This document shows, piece by piece, positions 24,560 to 33,767 of a stretch of DNA of 64,000 bases. Location of the stretch: the NCBI GenBank assembly GCA_964525165.1, contig CAZGGG010000001.1, positions 1-64,000 on the forward strand, written 5' to 3'. The translations under genes were made by a program, and so were the position numbers. Position 1 is the stretch's first letter. Each line of letters starts with the position of its first letter. Under the pieces are notes generated by a model. The model was given only the letters and a program-made list of their open reading frames with translations, searched no databases and had not been told where the DNA came from. The DNA is from JAWLFI01 sp964525165 (GTDB lineage: Bacteria; Bacteroidota; Bacteroidia; Chitinophagales; Saprospiraceae).

Positions 24560-24757
24560 ATGGAAAAGAAGAAAAATGAATGGCCGGATCTTGCAATTGG
24601 ATTGTATGATAAACTTACCGGCCGAAATGCAGAAATCACTTACCAATTCGAGGATATGACCATTGACGTTCCGAGTGGGACCAACTCAGAAGATTCCGCC
24701 AGATGGAAGGTGGATGGGAAAGTATCTATTTCGACTAAGGAACATAAAGAAAGTTAA
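24560..24757 (+). CDS. hypothetical small protein, first of a coupled pair
   Basis: A 65-residue hydrophilic protein without signal peptide (MEKKKNEWPDLAIGLYDKL ... KVSISTKEHKES) that I do not recognise. Two short beta-type stretches (AEITYQFEDMTIDVP, WKVDGKVSIS) are separated by a Ser/Asp loop. Its stop overlaps the next start as TAATG at 24755-24759, which argues that both genes are real and translated together. It sits 146 bp after the preceding gene in AT-rich sequence, so it likely has its own promoter. Confidence 0.5.
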   Translation: MEKKKNEWPDLAIGLYDKLTGRNAEITYQFEDMTIDVPSGTNSEDSARWKVDGKVSISTKEHKES

Positions 24758-25083
24758 TGGTTCCTGCTTCATCATTTAATATTTCAGCAAACTTACATTT
24801 CCAATCTGAAGATGGGACGATTCAATTTGTTTCTACCGCAGAAAACTCATTCGAGCTTCGGTTTTCAGATTGGAATATATTTTTTAATGTGCTTTTTACA
24901 TATGGGCCTCGGCTGAAATCACATTCTATTTTGGATATTCTTGACTCTGTGGATGTCCTAATACAAGACCAAATGATTATCAGAGTGCGACAGGCAAAAG
25001 TGGAAGTGGCGAGTTTATTAGATGGACTCAAGATTTTGTTTCAGCTTGTGAAATATTGGGTTAAGCCTGATTCTTCAAATTGA
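24757..25083 (+). CDS. hypothetical protein, second of a coupled pair
   Basis: A 108-residue protein, not recognised. It has no signal peptide; the N-terminal half alternates short strands (FNISANLHF, TIQFVSTAENSFELRF) and the second half looks amphipathic, with LLDGLKILFQLVKYWV at the end. Translation probably begins by termination-reinitiation from the TAATG junction with the upstream 65-residue gene. Its last 23 bp overlap the convergent histidine kinase gene. Confidence 0.5.
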   Translation: MVPASSFNISANLHFQSEDGTIQFVSTAENSFELRFSDWNIFFNVLFTYGPRLKSHSILDILDSVDVLIQDQMIIRVRQAKVEVASLLDGLKILFQLVKYWVKPDSSN

Positions 25084-26272
25084 AGTGGAAGGAGGTGTAG
25101 ATACCTTCTACGGACTCTACTTCAATTTGACCACCGAGTCCTTCAATTAGACTTTTTACCGTTGCTAATCCAATACCTGTGCCTTCAGCACCCGATTGGT
25201 CTTTATTTCCGGCTGTCGTAAATAAGTCAAAAATCGAGGATCGAGAAGCTTCCGGAATACCTGGACCATTGTCTCTCACCGTAAAGGAAACGCCGAAATC
25301 TTTCTGATACATTTGAATTTCGATGCGTGGATTTTCTGATTGATTATACTTAAAAGCATTGGAAAGCAAATTAATCATTATCTGGTAGAAGGCTGCTTTG
25401 TTGGAAGTAAGTGAGATCGTTTCAGAAGGGGTAATGATCCACTCAGCATGGTTCTTTGCATCAATTAGCTTTATAATCTCTCGTATTTGCTTCTGAAGCT
25501 CAAATGTCTCTGCCTTATCTGATAAAACGCGTGCATTCTTATTGTGCTCCAGAATACCTGTTATCAAATCTGACAAAGTAGCTGAGGAATACTCAATATT
25601 TTTGACAATCTCAATGCCATCCGAACCCATTTGGTCTCCGAAATCTTCAATCAAAAGATCGGTTAACATTTTAATATTGTTCAATGGTGACTTGAGATCA
25701 TGAGCTGCTGTCCTTGCAAACGCATCTAGAGCTTCATTTTGTAATTCTAATTCTTTATTGACTAATTCTAGTTCAATTCTCTGTTTACGCAATTCAAAAA
25801 GTCGCATGACTTGTCTTGAGAGAGCCTTTAAGGCAGCTGACTGAGACTCCGTAAGTTCTTTTGGTTCATGGTCAATTACACATATCGTGCCTAATGCATT
25901 GCCGTTCTCATCAGTAAGGGGCATCCCTGCATAAAATACCACTTCAGGTTGGTCTGTCACTAAAGGATTATCAATAAATCTAACGTCTTTTCTGGAATCT
26001 TCAATGACAAATAAGTCATTGGGATGATGTATCGCATGGGCGCAAAAAGCATACTCTCTGGGCGTTTCCTGAGCATCCAGACCTACTTTGGCTTTAAACC
26101 ATTGGCGATCTTCATCAATGAGTGAAATCAGTGAAATAGGGGTGTTACAAATCTGAGAAGCTAAATGAACAATATCATCGTATTCTTCCTCGGGTAGCGT
26201 GTCCAATAAGGATAATTCCTTAAGAGCCTTTAATCGCGCTTGTTCATTTTTGGGTGTTTGGGGTGCTTCCAT
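25061..26272 (-). CDS. GAF-domain sensor histidine kinase
   Basis: A soluble 403-residue sensor kinase. The N-terminal GAF domain (about 25-160) has ISLISLIDEDRQWFKAKVG and REYAFCAHAI, a form often seen in light or small-molecule sensors, but no chromophore cysteine can be claimed. A coiled coil (RKQRIELELVNKELELQNEAL) leads to the HisKA domain with AAHDLKSPLNNIKML (phospho-accepting His near 190), then an HATPase domain with NLLSNAFKYN, DNGPGIP and GTGIGLATVKSL. No response regulator gene is adjacent, so its partner is elsewhere. It is the last gene of a minus-strand run. Confidence 0.93.
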   Translation of the reverse strand: MEAPQTPKNEQARLKALKELSLLDTLPEEEYDDIVHLASQICNTPISLISLIDEDRQWFKAKVGLDAQETPREYAFCAHAIHHPNDLFVIEDSRKDVRFIDNPLVTDQPEVVFYAGMPLTDENGNALGTICVIDHEPKELTESQSAALKALSRQVMRLFELRKQRIELELVNKELELQNEALDAFARTAAHDLKSPLNNIKMLTDLLIEDFGDQMGSDGIEIVKNIEYSSATLSDLITGILEHNKNARVLSDKAETFELQKQIREIIKLIDAKNHAEWIITPSETISLTSNKAAFYQIMINLLSNAFKYNQSENPRIEIQMYQKDFGVSFTVRDNGPGIPEASRSSIFDLFTTAGNKDQSGAEGTGIGLATVKSLIEGLGGQIEVESVEGIYTSFHFNLKNQA

Positions 26273-26363
26273 AAATTTCGAATTACAAGGAAGATACCCA
26301 TATCAATGTACTCTTCCAAAGTTATTCTCATTGCTGACAGATAAAGGTTGTATATACAATTAA

Positions 26364-27848
26364 TTATTGATGAGAAAGTTCACATCGGAGTATGGCGGCT
26401 TTTGCCTTTTGGTGGATGCTGGCCTGATAGGCTTCTGATGAAGTCTCAAGACATTTATTCAGCCAATGATGGGCCTCTTTACATTGTTCTTTTTCGATCA
26501 ATAATAATCCAATCTGCAATGCCGCATTGATAGCAAAGTAGGATTCAGAACGATCGGGCATTTCATAAACTTCCTTAAACTGCTCGATAGCCTGTTCGAT
26601 TGCTCCGGTTTCCTGCTGCACTCTCGCTTTGTAATAGCTTAGGAATTTGAATGATGTGGGATCCAAAGGTTGCTGTAACTCTTCTTGAATCAAATCGAAT
26701 GTGCGCTGATAATTTCCCCCATCAAAACTTAAACGGATGGCTAATAGGTCCTTATCAGGTAAATTTCTTTTTTCCGATTGTGCTTCCGCAAATTTATCCT
26801 CGTCGACTAAATTGTCTCCTTCTGTCAAACATCGCAATCGCGCCCAATCATAGGAGGGGATATTTTCTTCCAAATAATAAGTATAACTGATATAGAGCCA
26901 GGCACTTTTACGGTAATGAATTCCCTTAAACTCTGAAATAAATGTTTCAAGGTAGTGTCGGGAGGCTTCATATTGACCGCGATATAATTCAATAAGGCCC
27001 TTTAGATAATATAGGTGAGGCACATCCGCAGTTCCCTCAGATAAGGCTTCTTCAAGGTATTGATTTGCCTCATTGATACGCTTCAAGCGTAAGGATGTAT
27101 TAGCTAATAAGAAAACTGCAAGATCACTTTCCTGATGGTTCAGATCAAGTTCCTGCAGGAGGCCCCAGGCTTCATCAGTCTGTTTAAATACATGTAATAG
27201 AAGCAAACTGTACAATACTCTCGTTTCGTCTTTGTGAAGGGTAGCGAAATCAGATTTTGATTGCAAGGCATTCTTAAGTCGTTTTTCACCTTCCTGCAAA
27301 TCTCCGGGGATGCCGGAAATCCATTCAAAGCCCCATCTATATTCATCAGGTAAAGTGCCTACCAGTGAAATTAAGATGCCCATATTTTTATCATTCAGAT
27401 CAAATGCCGGAAATCGGGCTTGGTTTTTCTCTAGTAGACGGTACGCTCTTTTAATATCTCGAAATGCTGTAAAAAAGTCTCTGAATTTAGCCTCCAGAAT
27501 GGCCCATTGAAGATATATATCAGCTTGTGTATACAAGTAAAGGGGGCTTTCAGGTGTCCCTTGAAGTTGTATCTTTTTGATCCGCTCTGCTTTCTTTGGG
27601 TAGGATATGCCATAGTGTTCCGGATTTTCATGAATAAACAATTGGAAGAAGTCCCAGTAATTGTCCAGATACTCAGCAATAGGATTATTTGGTTCTGTTG
27701 CACGTAAGAGTTCGATTGTACCTGCCACTTCAGCTGAATCGAGTGTCAATATCTGTACGTAAGCTTTTTGCGCTGTTTTTGAAAATTGCTGAGCTGAGAG
27801 GATAGTTGTAAGTCCCAGCCATAGAGTACAAAAGAAAAGCAGTCGCAT
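26364..27848 (-). CDS. exported TPR-repeat protein
   Basis: A 494-residue protein with signal peptide MRLLFFCTLWLGLTTILSAQ; I chose the ATG at 27848 over the one at 27866 because it begins the signal directly. The mature protein is almost entirely helical with repeated TPR-like pairs (for example LYYLKGLIELYRGQYEASRHYLE, IEQAIEQFKEVYEMPDRSES, INAALQIGLLLIEKEQCKEAHHWL). No catalytic motif is seen, so it is likely a periplasmic scaffold. It lies between the PhoD-like gene and the histidine kinase on the same strand. Confidence 0.72.
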   Translation of the reverse strand: MRLLFFCTLWLGLTTILSAQQFSKTAQKAYVQILTLDSAEVAGTIELLRATEPNNPIAEYLDNYWDFFQLFIHENPEHYGISYPKKAERIKKIQLQGTPESPLYLYTQADIYLQWAILEAKFRDFFTAFRDIKRAYRLLEKNQARFPAFDLNDKNMGILISLVGTLPDEYRWGFEWISGIPGDLQEGEKRLKNALQSKSDFATLHKDETRVLYSLLLLHVFKQTDEAWGLLQELDLNHQESDLAVFLLANTSLRLKRINEANQYLEEALSEGTADVPHLYYLKGLIELYRGQYEASRHYLETFISEFKGIHYRKSAWLYISYTYYLEENIPSYDWARLRCLTEGDNLVDEDKFAEAQSEKRNLPDKDLLAIRLSFDGGNYQRTFDLIQEELQQPLDPTSFKFLSYYKARVQQETGAIEQAIEQFKEVYEMPDRSESYFAINAALQIGLLLIEKEQCKEAHHWLNKCLETSSEAYQASIHQKAKAAILRCELSHQ

Positions 27849-27928
27849 AATCAGGGGGTTCGTCACAAGATAAGGATATCAGAGTTCCTATTAAATGCTA
27901 CCAGACGAATGGTTCAGAATGTTTATTC

Positions 27929-29173
27929 TTAGTCCGTTTTACCTTGCATGGGGATCCTGTAATCCCAGATTTGCTTTCCTGTTTTATCAAAAGTTTGAAT
28001 ATAGAGCACTCTATTTCGGAAAGAACCGGAGAGACTCAAGGTAGCAAAGTTACGTTCTGCCACTTTAGTACCCTCAATTCTATAGGTGTTGAATTCGGGG
28101 GCTCTTTCGTCATGAGTGCCCGAAGTTAAAGGGCTGCATGTAAGGAAAACCACATTTCGAATTTGATTCTTTTGAATAAATTCAATGATTGTGTTTCTGT
28201 CTTGTTCGTAGGTGGCCATATTTTCATACACCGCACTAGGATTTAAAAATTGTCCTCCAAGTGCGACAAACTTAAAGCTGGCTTGTGAACTGATAAGGTT
28301 ATCCAATAACCACTGAAGTTGTTGGGGCCCTAAGGCCGTACGCTCTTCTTCTTGCAAGTCATTAGGCGTTCTGAAATACCGATTATCCAATAGAAAAAAC
28401 TCGCAATCTCCCCAGCGGAAAGCTGTATATATTCCTTCATCGTTTTGGCCATAGCTTGGATTTGCCCAAAAATCTTTAAAAGCTTGCCGGTTCAGATCCT
28501 TATGAACCCAAGCTCGATCCCGATTATTCGGACCAAAATCATGGTCATCCCATATCGCGTAATGTGGCATACTTTTCCATAGTTCTTGAAGCTCCGGTGT
28601 TGATTTGTACTGAGTATAACGATAGTAAATGCCTGAGCGGGAATCATAATCAGGAGCTCTTAAATAAATATTGTCTCCTAACCAGAGCATGAAGTCGGAT
28701 TGTTTTGCCCTAATGCTTTGAAAGATTTGAAGAGAGGTATCGCCATAAGGGTTGCCGGGTCGATTATAATCTTCATCATTGGTGTAATGGCAGCTTCCAA
28801 TCGTAAATGAAAATTCCGGTGGATCCGTTCTGTATTGCCATAATGCCTGCGTTTCAAAGGTGAGAATTTCAGAAGCAGGCTCTTCATTGAAAAAGATTTG
28901 GTACTCATATTCCGTTCCAGGATACAAATACATCAAATCAAGATGTGCTACTCGGGCATTTTTGAATTTCGTATTTACTGATTCCGAAGTTTGTGTGTCC
29001 TCTTCCAGCCCTTTCCTCCAATATTTAGCATACACTGCTCCATCTTCTTCAGTTTGTAACCAAATCTGTACCTCAAACATGGTATTGTTGCCCAGCATAG
29101 GACCTGAAAGAATTTGTCCATAAAGAAACAAACTGGAAAAGACTGCTATTAAGGTGAGAAGGACGGTCTTCAT
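27929..29173 (-). CDS. PhoD-like alkaline phosphatase/phosphodiesterase
   Basis: An exported metallophosphoesterase of 414 residues. The ATG at 29173 begins a signal peptide (MKTVLLTLIAVFSSLFLYGQ); the 29 upstream codons in frame are not signal-like. An N-terminal fibronectin-like region (GPMLGNNTMFEVQIWLQT) precedes the catalytic domain, with metal-binding motifs SCHYTNDED, WLGDNIYLRA, WDDHDFGPN and a later histidine (GTHDERAPEF). PhoD enzymes hydrolyse phosphate mono- and diesters extracellularly using Fe/Ca centres; the exact substrate here is unknown. Confidence 0.88.
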   Translation of the reverse strand: MKTVLLTLIAVFSSLFLYGQILSGPMLGNNTMFEVQIWLQTEEDGAVYAKYWRKGLEEDTQTSESVNTKFKNARVAHLDLMYLYPGTEYEYQIFFNEEPASEILTFETQALWQYRTDPPEFSFTIGSCHYTNDEDYNRPGNPYGDTSLQIFQSIRAKQSDFMLWLGDNIYLRAPDYDSRSGIYYRYTQYKSTPELQELWKSMPHYAIWDDHDFGPNNRDRAWVHKDLNRQAFKDFWANPSYGQNDEGIYTAFRWGDCEFFLLDNRYFRTPNDLQEEERTALGPQQLQWLLDNLISSQASFKFVALGGQFLNPSAVYENMATYEQDRNTIIEFIQKNQIRNVVFLTCSPLTSGTHDERAPEFNTYRIEGTKVAERNFATLSLSGSFRNRVLYIQTFDKTGKQIWDYRIPMQGKTD

Positions 29174-29256
29174 TTTTTTCTTGAAAATTAAGAAAATTAG
29201 AAAGATCGAAGGTGAATTGTGCATTAAGATTCCACGCCTGTGAGAGCATGACACCT

Positions 29257-29886
29257 TCATGGAAAGTAGTAACAGATCATCACACCCAGTGAGAAATTGT
29301 CTTTTTGGGTTCTGATCTCATCCTCTGACTTACCATTCTCTTCAACCCTTTGCAGGATATGGGCTCTGTTAAATAGTCCGGACCTTCCCACTAACTCCAT
29401 TCGCAAGGACCAACGGTTATTCAAACGATAGGTGTAGCGAGCGGATAAGTTGAGAAGTAGGGTCCAGTGCTGTAATTGATTTCTTTGGACTTCTTTATGG
29501 TGACCTTCTTCGATTCGTATGTAAGAAGGGTAGTTGAGTCTTAAGTGAAATAGGCTAATGCCCGCACCACCACTGAGCAAATGTCTGGATGATTTAGGTT
29601 GGTAATGCAACAACAAGCTTTCATCAAAGATAAATGTAGATTCTGCTTCACTTAAAAAATAGAATGGGTGAGTTCGTGCGGAGGAGTTGAATCCTATTTG
29701 AGAGCGGAGAGAAAAACCAGAGGCAAACCTTATTTCATGCCCTAGTTGAATACCTGGTTGATAATCATGAATGAAAAATGCATCATTCATCAAAGGACCC
29801 ATAAAGATGTTATGGGATTGAGCGAGTAAAAACGCAGATGGTAGAATCAACAAGAGAGAAAGCGTATGAATAAAGTCTCGAAGCAT
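29257..29886 (-). CDS. predicted outer-membrane beta-barrel protein
   Basis: A 209-residue protein with signal peptide MLRDFIHTLSLLLILPSAFLLAQ and a series of alternating amphipathic strands (IQLGHEIRFASGFSLRSQIGF, HWTLLLNLSARYTYRL, RWSLRMELVGRSGL) ending in FSLGVMICYYF with a terminal aromatic-Pro (YYFP), as expected of small porin-like barrels. No named family is recognised. It is the upstream partner of the PhoD-like gene (84 bp to that gene's chosen start), suggesting a shared transcript. Confidence 0.65.
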   Translation of the reverse strand: MLRDFIHTLSLLLILPSAFLLAQSHNIFMGPLMNDAFFIHDYQPGIQLGHEIRFASGFSLRSQIGFNSSARTHPFYFLSEAESTFIFDESLLLHYQPKSSRHLLSGGAGISLFHLRLNYPSYIRIEEGHHKEVQRNQLQHWTLLLNLSARYTYRLNNRWSLRMELVGRSGLFNRAHILQRVEENGKSEDEIRTQKDNFSLGVMICYYFP

Positions 29887-29995
29887 TAGACTTATTCAAC
29901 GTTCTTTGTAGGAAGCTTATTTTAGCTTCGATTTCGTTACAGGAGCGCCATTTCAATAATTACAAGGAAAATTAGTGCGTTGTTAAATAATCGAT

Positions 29996-30033
29996 AAACA
30001 AAAAAAGCCGCTTAGTAAGAATGCTAAGCGGCT
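29996..30033 (-). terminator. Rho-independent terminator of the panC-to-zinc-ribbon operon
   Basis: A perfect 10-bp stem AGCCGCTTAG/CTAAGCGGCT (30006-30015 with 30024-30033) and an 8-nt loop. Read on the minus strand it is followed by a T-rich tract (complement of positions 29996-30005). It lies about 25 bp after the zinc ribbon gene stop and ends the long minus-strand operon. Confidence 0.9.
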
Positions 30034-30056
30034 AAAGTTATTCATGTTAATAGGTC

Positions 30057-30809
30057 TTAATTCACTGCTTTTTCTGTGAGTTCGTCATTCACTAAGATTC
30101 TTCCGCAATGTTCACAGACGACAATATTTTTCATGATATTGATTTCATTCTGAATTTGCGGAGGGATCTTATTGAAGCAGCCCGCGCAAGAATCTCTTTC
30201 TACAGAAACCACAGCTAGTCCATTTCTGTATGAAGTTCGGATTCTGTCGTAGGATTTCAATAAACGGTCACTCACACGTTTCCGTGCGGTTTCAGATTCT
30301 TTTCTGAGTTTATCTTCTTCCTTTTCAGTTTTCTTTTGGATTTCCTCGAGTTCTACTTTTTTCTCGTCAAGATTTTTCTTTCTGAGATCCAGTCTTTCTT
30401 TAGCAGCATCCAGGGTCTCTTTTTTATTGTTGATTCGAGTATCAGACTCACCGATTCTCTTCTCACTCAATTTGATTTCCAATTGCTGTAGTTCGATCTC
30501 CTTCTGAAGGGCTTGAAACTCTCGGTTGTTTTTAACATCATCCAACTGTTGGTTGTATCTTTCGATCAACATATTGGCTTCTTTGATATTTTTCTCGTGC
30601 TTGCCTTTTTCGTCTTCAAGCTCTCCGAGTTGCCCCTCTAGTTTTTCAATCCTTTTTTCCAAACCTGCGATCTCATCTTCAAGATCAGCCACTTCCATAG
30701 GAAGTTCTCCCTTTAGGATTTCTATCTGATCCAATTCAGAATCGATTAGCTGAAGTTTGTAAAGATTCTCCAGCCGCTCTTCAACTGTCTGCTCCTTGTT
30801 TTTCGCCAT
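30057..30809 (-). CDS. coiled-coil protein with C4 zinc ribbon (CdsZ-like)
   Basis: A 250-residue protein. Residues about 30-190 form a long charged coiled coil (LEDEIAGLEKRIEKLEGQLGEL and similar), and the C-terminus is a C4 zinc ribbon with DSCAGCFNKIPPQ and VVCEHCGRILV. It matches the family next to Nif3 in many bacteria, including the chlamydial CdsZ protein; nucleic-acid or protein binding is inferred. It begins 2 bp after the nif3 stop, and its own stop is just before a strong terminator. Confidence 0.9.
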   Translation of the reverse strand: MAKNKEQTVEERLENLYKLQLIDSELDQIEILKGELPMEVADLEDEIAGLEKRIEKLEGQLGELEDEKGKHEKNIKEANMLIERYNQQLDDVKNNREFQALQKEIELQQLEIKLSEKRIGESDTRINNKKETLDAAKERLDLRKKNLDEKKVELEEIQKKTEKEEDKLRKESETARKRVSDRLLKSYDRIRTSYRNGLAVVSVERDSCAGCFNKIPPQIQNEINIMKNIVVCEHCGRILVNDELTEKAVN

Positions 30810-30811
30810 GT

Positions 30812-31825
30812 TTATCTATAATTAATTGGATTTGTATCCACATTTGTACAACGAACCGCAAAGGTACTAAATTTCTCTTGAATCAGTTCTCGTAATAATC
30901 CTATGGTTGAATGTTCGCTTTCGTAGTGGCCAATGTCTGCAATAATGATTTTTTTGTCAGCATCAAAGAACTCGTGATATTTGAAATCTCCCGTAACGAA
31001 TATGTCCGCTCCTCGAGCAATAGCAGTTTTTAATAAGAAAGAACCCGACCCTCCGCAAATGGCAACTTTCTGAATGCTGCGTCCTAATAACGAACTGTGC
31101 CGGATCATTTTTACGGGTAATAGGCTTTTGATTTGATCTAGGAATACATTTTCCGGAAGGGGAACAGCTAAGTGACCGATGACTCCTAAGCCGATTTCTT
31201 TTGACAGATTGGAGCCTGATAGCATTCGGGTTTCAATCAATTGATCTGAAAGCAAACGGGCTAAATTTTGGGCCTGATCCCTTCGACCTTTCCAAAACAG
31301 CTGAAAACGGGGCCCGTCGGGAGTCTCTATCGCAAATTCTTTGTAAAAGGTCTTTCCTGTTAGTTCTTCAGCGACTTGATAAGTGTCCGTTTTGCGCATC
31401 TGCATCACAATCACCTCTAATTCCACCTCCTCTTGTTTGGGCTGCAGGATTTGCATACCTTCCAATCCCAATAGCCGACCTATTTCAGTACTAACACCAT
31501 TCTGTAAAACGCTATCCAAGTTTGTATGTATTGCATAAATAGCAATATCATTCTTAATAGCTTTCAAGATGGTCCGTTCTACATAGTTTTTTCCGGTAAT
31601 AGATTTCAACCCACCAAAAATGATCGGATGGTGGGCGACAATTAGATTTTCACCGTTTTCTATGGCATCATCGACCACCTCCTCTGTGCAGTCTAAGCAA
31701 GTGAGTACACCCGTTACCGAGTCGTCTGGATTTCCTGTCAGCAATCCGGGGTTGTCATAGGACTCAGCGAATTGAGGAGGAGCTAAGGATTCAAGATGAT
31801 CTATGATGGACTGAATTTTCGTCAT
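30812..31825 (-). CDS. Nif3-like dinuclear metal centre protein
   Basis: Member of the Nif3/YqfO/YbgI family, hexameric proteins with a dimetal site, of 337 residues. N-terminal ligand histidines are in IVAHHPIIFGG (near 63-71) and IHTNLDSV (near 99-106); the C-terminal set is in VTGDFKYHEFFDA and DIGHYESEHSTIGLL. A middle insertion of about 100 residues (LEVIVMQMRKTDTYQVAEEL ...) is the CutA-like domain found in longer members. Function is debated (suggested GTP cyclohydrolase-like activity). The stop lies 2 bp from the zinc ribbon gene, and the start overlaps rfaE2 by 4 bp. Confidence 0.93.
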   Translation of the reverse strand: MTKIQSIIDHLESLAPPQFAESYDNPGLLTGNPDDSVTGVLTCLDCTEEVVDDAIENGENLIVAHHPIIFGGLKSITGKNYVERTILKAIKNDIAIYAIHTNLDSVLQNGVSTEIGRLLGLEGMQILQPKQEEVELEVIVMQMRKTDTYQVAEELTGKTFYKEFAIETPDGPRFQLFWKGRRDQAQNLARLLSDQLIETRMLSGSNLSKEIGLGVIGHLAVPLPENVFLDQIKSLLPVKMIRHSSLLGRSIQKVAICGGSGSFLLKTAIARGADIFVTGDFKYHEFFDADKKIIIADIGHYESEHSTIGLLRELIQEKFSTFAVRCTNVDTNPINYR

Positions 31826-32319
31826 AATTCTTGTATTTTCCGAATAAGGTTGGTTGAGCTATAACCTTTTAAAAAGTTCAAATTCTTTACAGATCCCCCT
31901 GCAGACAGAATGGCTTCGGCTCCTACAATCTTATCAATGGTATAATCACCTCCCTTTACCAAGATATCCGGAAGTAGAAATTTGATAAGCTTTTCCGGAG
32001 TGTCTTCTTCAAAGATGACTACAGCATTCACAAAAGACAAAGATGCCAACTGTAGCGCTCTTTCATTCTGTTTTTTAATGGGACGATTTTTGCCTTTCAG
32101 CCTTTGGACAGATAGGTCACTATTCAACCCAATGATCAGTTTTTGGCCTAAATCGGCTGCCTCTGAAAGATATTGCAGATGGCCTAAATGTAAGAGATCG
32201 AAACAGCCATTGGTGAAAACTACTTTATCGGATGCACTCTTCCAAGAACTCATTTTTGCGGAAGCATCTTCCCAGTCTGTACAGACTTTTTTTTCTATCT
32301 GCCTCCATATATTATTCAT
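31822..32319 (-). CDS. rfaE2: D-glycero-beta-D-manno-heptose 1-phosphate adenylyltransferase
   Basis: Nucleotidyltransferase of 165 residues equivalent to the C-terminal half of HldE/RfaE; it forms ADP-heptose for LPS core. The cytidylyltransferase-like motif is TNGCFDLLHLGHLQYL (residues about 36-51, with the HxGH signature) and the ISSTKI-type element appears as GYSSTNLIRKI near the end. It overlaps both neighbours by 4 bp (nif3 and the flippase-like gene), so it is translated in a tight operon. The kinase half (rfaE1) is not in this window. Confidence 0.93.
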   Translation of the reverse strand: MNNIWRQIEKKVCTDWEDASAKMSSWKSASDKVVFTNGCFDLLHLGHLQYLSEAADLGQKLIIGLNSDLSVQRLKGKNRPIKKQNERALQLASLSFVNAVVIFEEDTPEKLIKFLLPDILVKGGDYTIDKIVGAEAILSAGGSVKNLNFLKGYSSTNLIRKIQEL

Positions 32320-33392
32320 GCTTGAGCATCAATTTCAGGTTGAGAATCAGGTTCTTTTTTGTTGATCAGAGGTAAGAATAGCAATGCCAACATACCAAAC
32401 AAGATATTACAGAATATCTGGATAGAGAAAAAGTTAATATTGGCGTACGAAAAGGCATCTGCCATCGTCACGCCGAAGAGGGAAACTGCCAATGCGACCA
32501 AACCTTGATAACTACCCATTCCTCCCGGTGCCGGAATAATCATGCCTAAACTGCCAAACACAAAAACTAATAAAGCCGCCGATGCACTTAAGTCAATTGT
32601 AGGAGCAAAAGCTTTAAAAGTGAGGTAGGTCATCATATAATACAGAAACCAAATATTGATAGAGTGAAAGAGAAAGACCGGAAGATTGCGCACCTTCCTT
32701 ACGGATTGTAGGCCTTCACCAAAACCAATCAATACGTTTTTTATTTTGACTACTAATCCCAGGCCGTATAACTTTTGTCGGAATCGGTATATTATTAATG
32801 CTGCGACCAAGAGTAAGAACAAAATAATCCATAGAGTAGTATTCTGGCCGGAAGCTTGCAATTTCACCCAGATCCCATCTCGTAATTGAGACCACAATTT
32901 GTCGAATTCAAAAATCAAAGCAAGCAGCAACATAAATCCGAAACTGAATACGTCAATGACGCGGTCCGCGACGATGGTTCCCATTGACTTTTCAATAGGA
33001 ATACGTTCATATCTGGACAGGGTGCCACCTCTCAAAACTTCACCAATACGTGGGAAACCTAAATTGGCAAAATAACCTAACATAATGGCCCAGAATCCAT
33101 TCCACATACTTACTGAGTATCCAAGGGGATCGAGCAGTTGTTTCCATCGCCAGGCTCTGCTTACATTACTCAGTAAAAAGGCAATACAAGCTGCTGCTAT
33201 CCACCAGGGATTTACAGATAAAAAGTCTTCCCACAGCTTTTGCAGTAGTGAACAGTCACCTATTTCATTGCCTGCCTCCATACAGGAGGCAGTGTATTGC
33301 TGATCAAATTTCTGAAAAACGAAATATAGAATGACGAAACCTGTTCCTATAAACAGAGCAGAGCGTCCGATTTGCTTCAGTCTACGATTCAA
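32316..33392 (-). CDS. flippase-like membrane protein (LPG synthase TM / UPF0104)
   Basis: A 358-residue integral membrane protein with about eight helices. Typical family motifs are AWRWKQLLDPLGYSVSMWN near residue 80, FPRIGEVLRGG, the conserved VADRVIDVFSF and the late IPAPGGMGSYQGL. Such proteins (AglD/MprF-transmembrane-like) are proposed lipid-linked glycan or lipid flippases; the actual substrate is unknown. It begins 7 bp after panD and overlaps rfaE2 by 4 bp, so an envelope role in step with heptose synthesis is plausible. Confidence 0.9.
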   Translation of the reverse strand: MNRRLKQIGRSALFIGTGFVILYFVFQKFDQQYTASCMEAGNEIGDCSLLQKLWEDFLSVNPWWIAAACIAFLLSNVSRAWRWKQLLDPLGYSVSMWNGFWAIMLGYFANLGFPRIGEVLRGGTLSRYERIPIEKSMGTIVADRVIDVFSFGFMLLLALIFEFDKLWSQLRDGIWVKLQASGQNTTLWIILFLLLVAALIIYRFRQKLYGLGLVVKIKNVLIGFGEGLQSVRKVRNLPVFLFHSINIWFLYYMMTYLTFKAFAPTIDLSASAALLVFVFGSLGMIIPAPGGMGSYQGLVALAVSLFGVTMADAFSYANINFFSIQIFCNILFGMLALLFLPLINKKEPDSQPEIDAQA

Positions 33393-33399
33393 AAGAAGA

Positions 33400-33747
33400 T
33401 CAGTTTAGTCGATTGTTCTCATCAGGAAAGACCGTTGTGGGCTGGAATGATTTCGCTTCCTCAGGATTGAGGTAAGCATAAGCGATGATAATAACCGTAT
33501 CACCCACTTCAGCTTTTCTTGCGGCGGCTCCATTGAGACAAATGGTTCCGGAACCTCTTTCTCCTTTGATCACATAGGTCTCTAAACGTTCACCGTTATT
33601 GTTATTTACGATCTGGACACGCTCACCTTCTAATAGATTCGCAGCTTCCATAAGGTCCTCATCAATGGTGATGCTTCCAACATAGTTGAGATTGGCCTCG
33701 GTAATGGTAGCCCGATGTATTTTCGATTTAAATATTTGTAACCACAT
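33400..33747 (-). CDS. panD: aspartate 1-decarboxylase PanD
   Basis: Pyruvoyl-dependent enzyme that makes beta-alanine from aspartate for pantothenate synthesis. The 115-residue proenzyme has the self-cleavage site YVGSITID at Gly24-Ser25, Lys9 in FKSKIHRA, and GTICLNGAAAR near residues 71-81, all as expected. It follows panC by 20 bp, so both beta-alanine branch genes are co-transcribed. Confidence 0.97.
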   Translation of the reverse strand: MWLQIFKSKIHRATITEANLNYVGSITIDEDLMEAANLLEGERVQIVNNNNGERLETYVIKGERGSGTICLNGAAARKAEVGDTVIIIAYAYLNPEEAKSFQPTTVFPDENNRLN

Positions 33748-33767
33748 AGCGCCGCAAAATTAAAAAA

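Noticed and set aside
29257..29260. PhoD-like gene starting at 29260, overlapping the beta-barrel gene.
   Set aside because: The extra 29 residues are not signal-like, while the ATG at 29173 begins a standard signal peptide.
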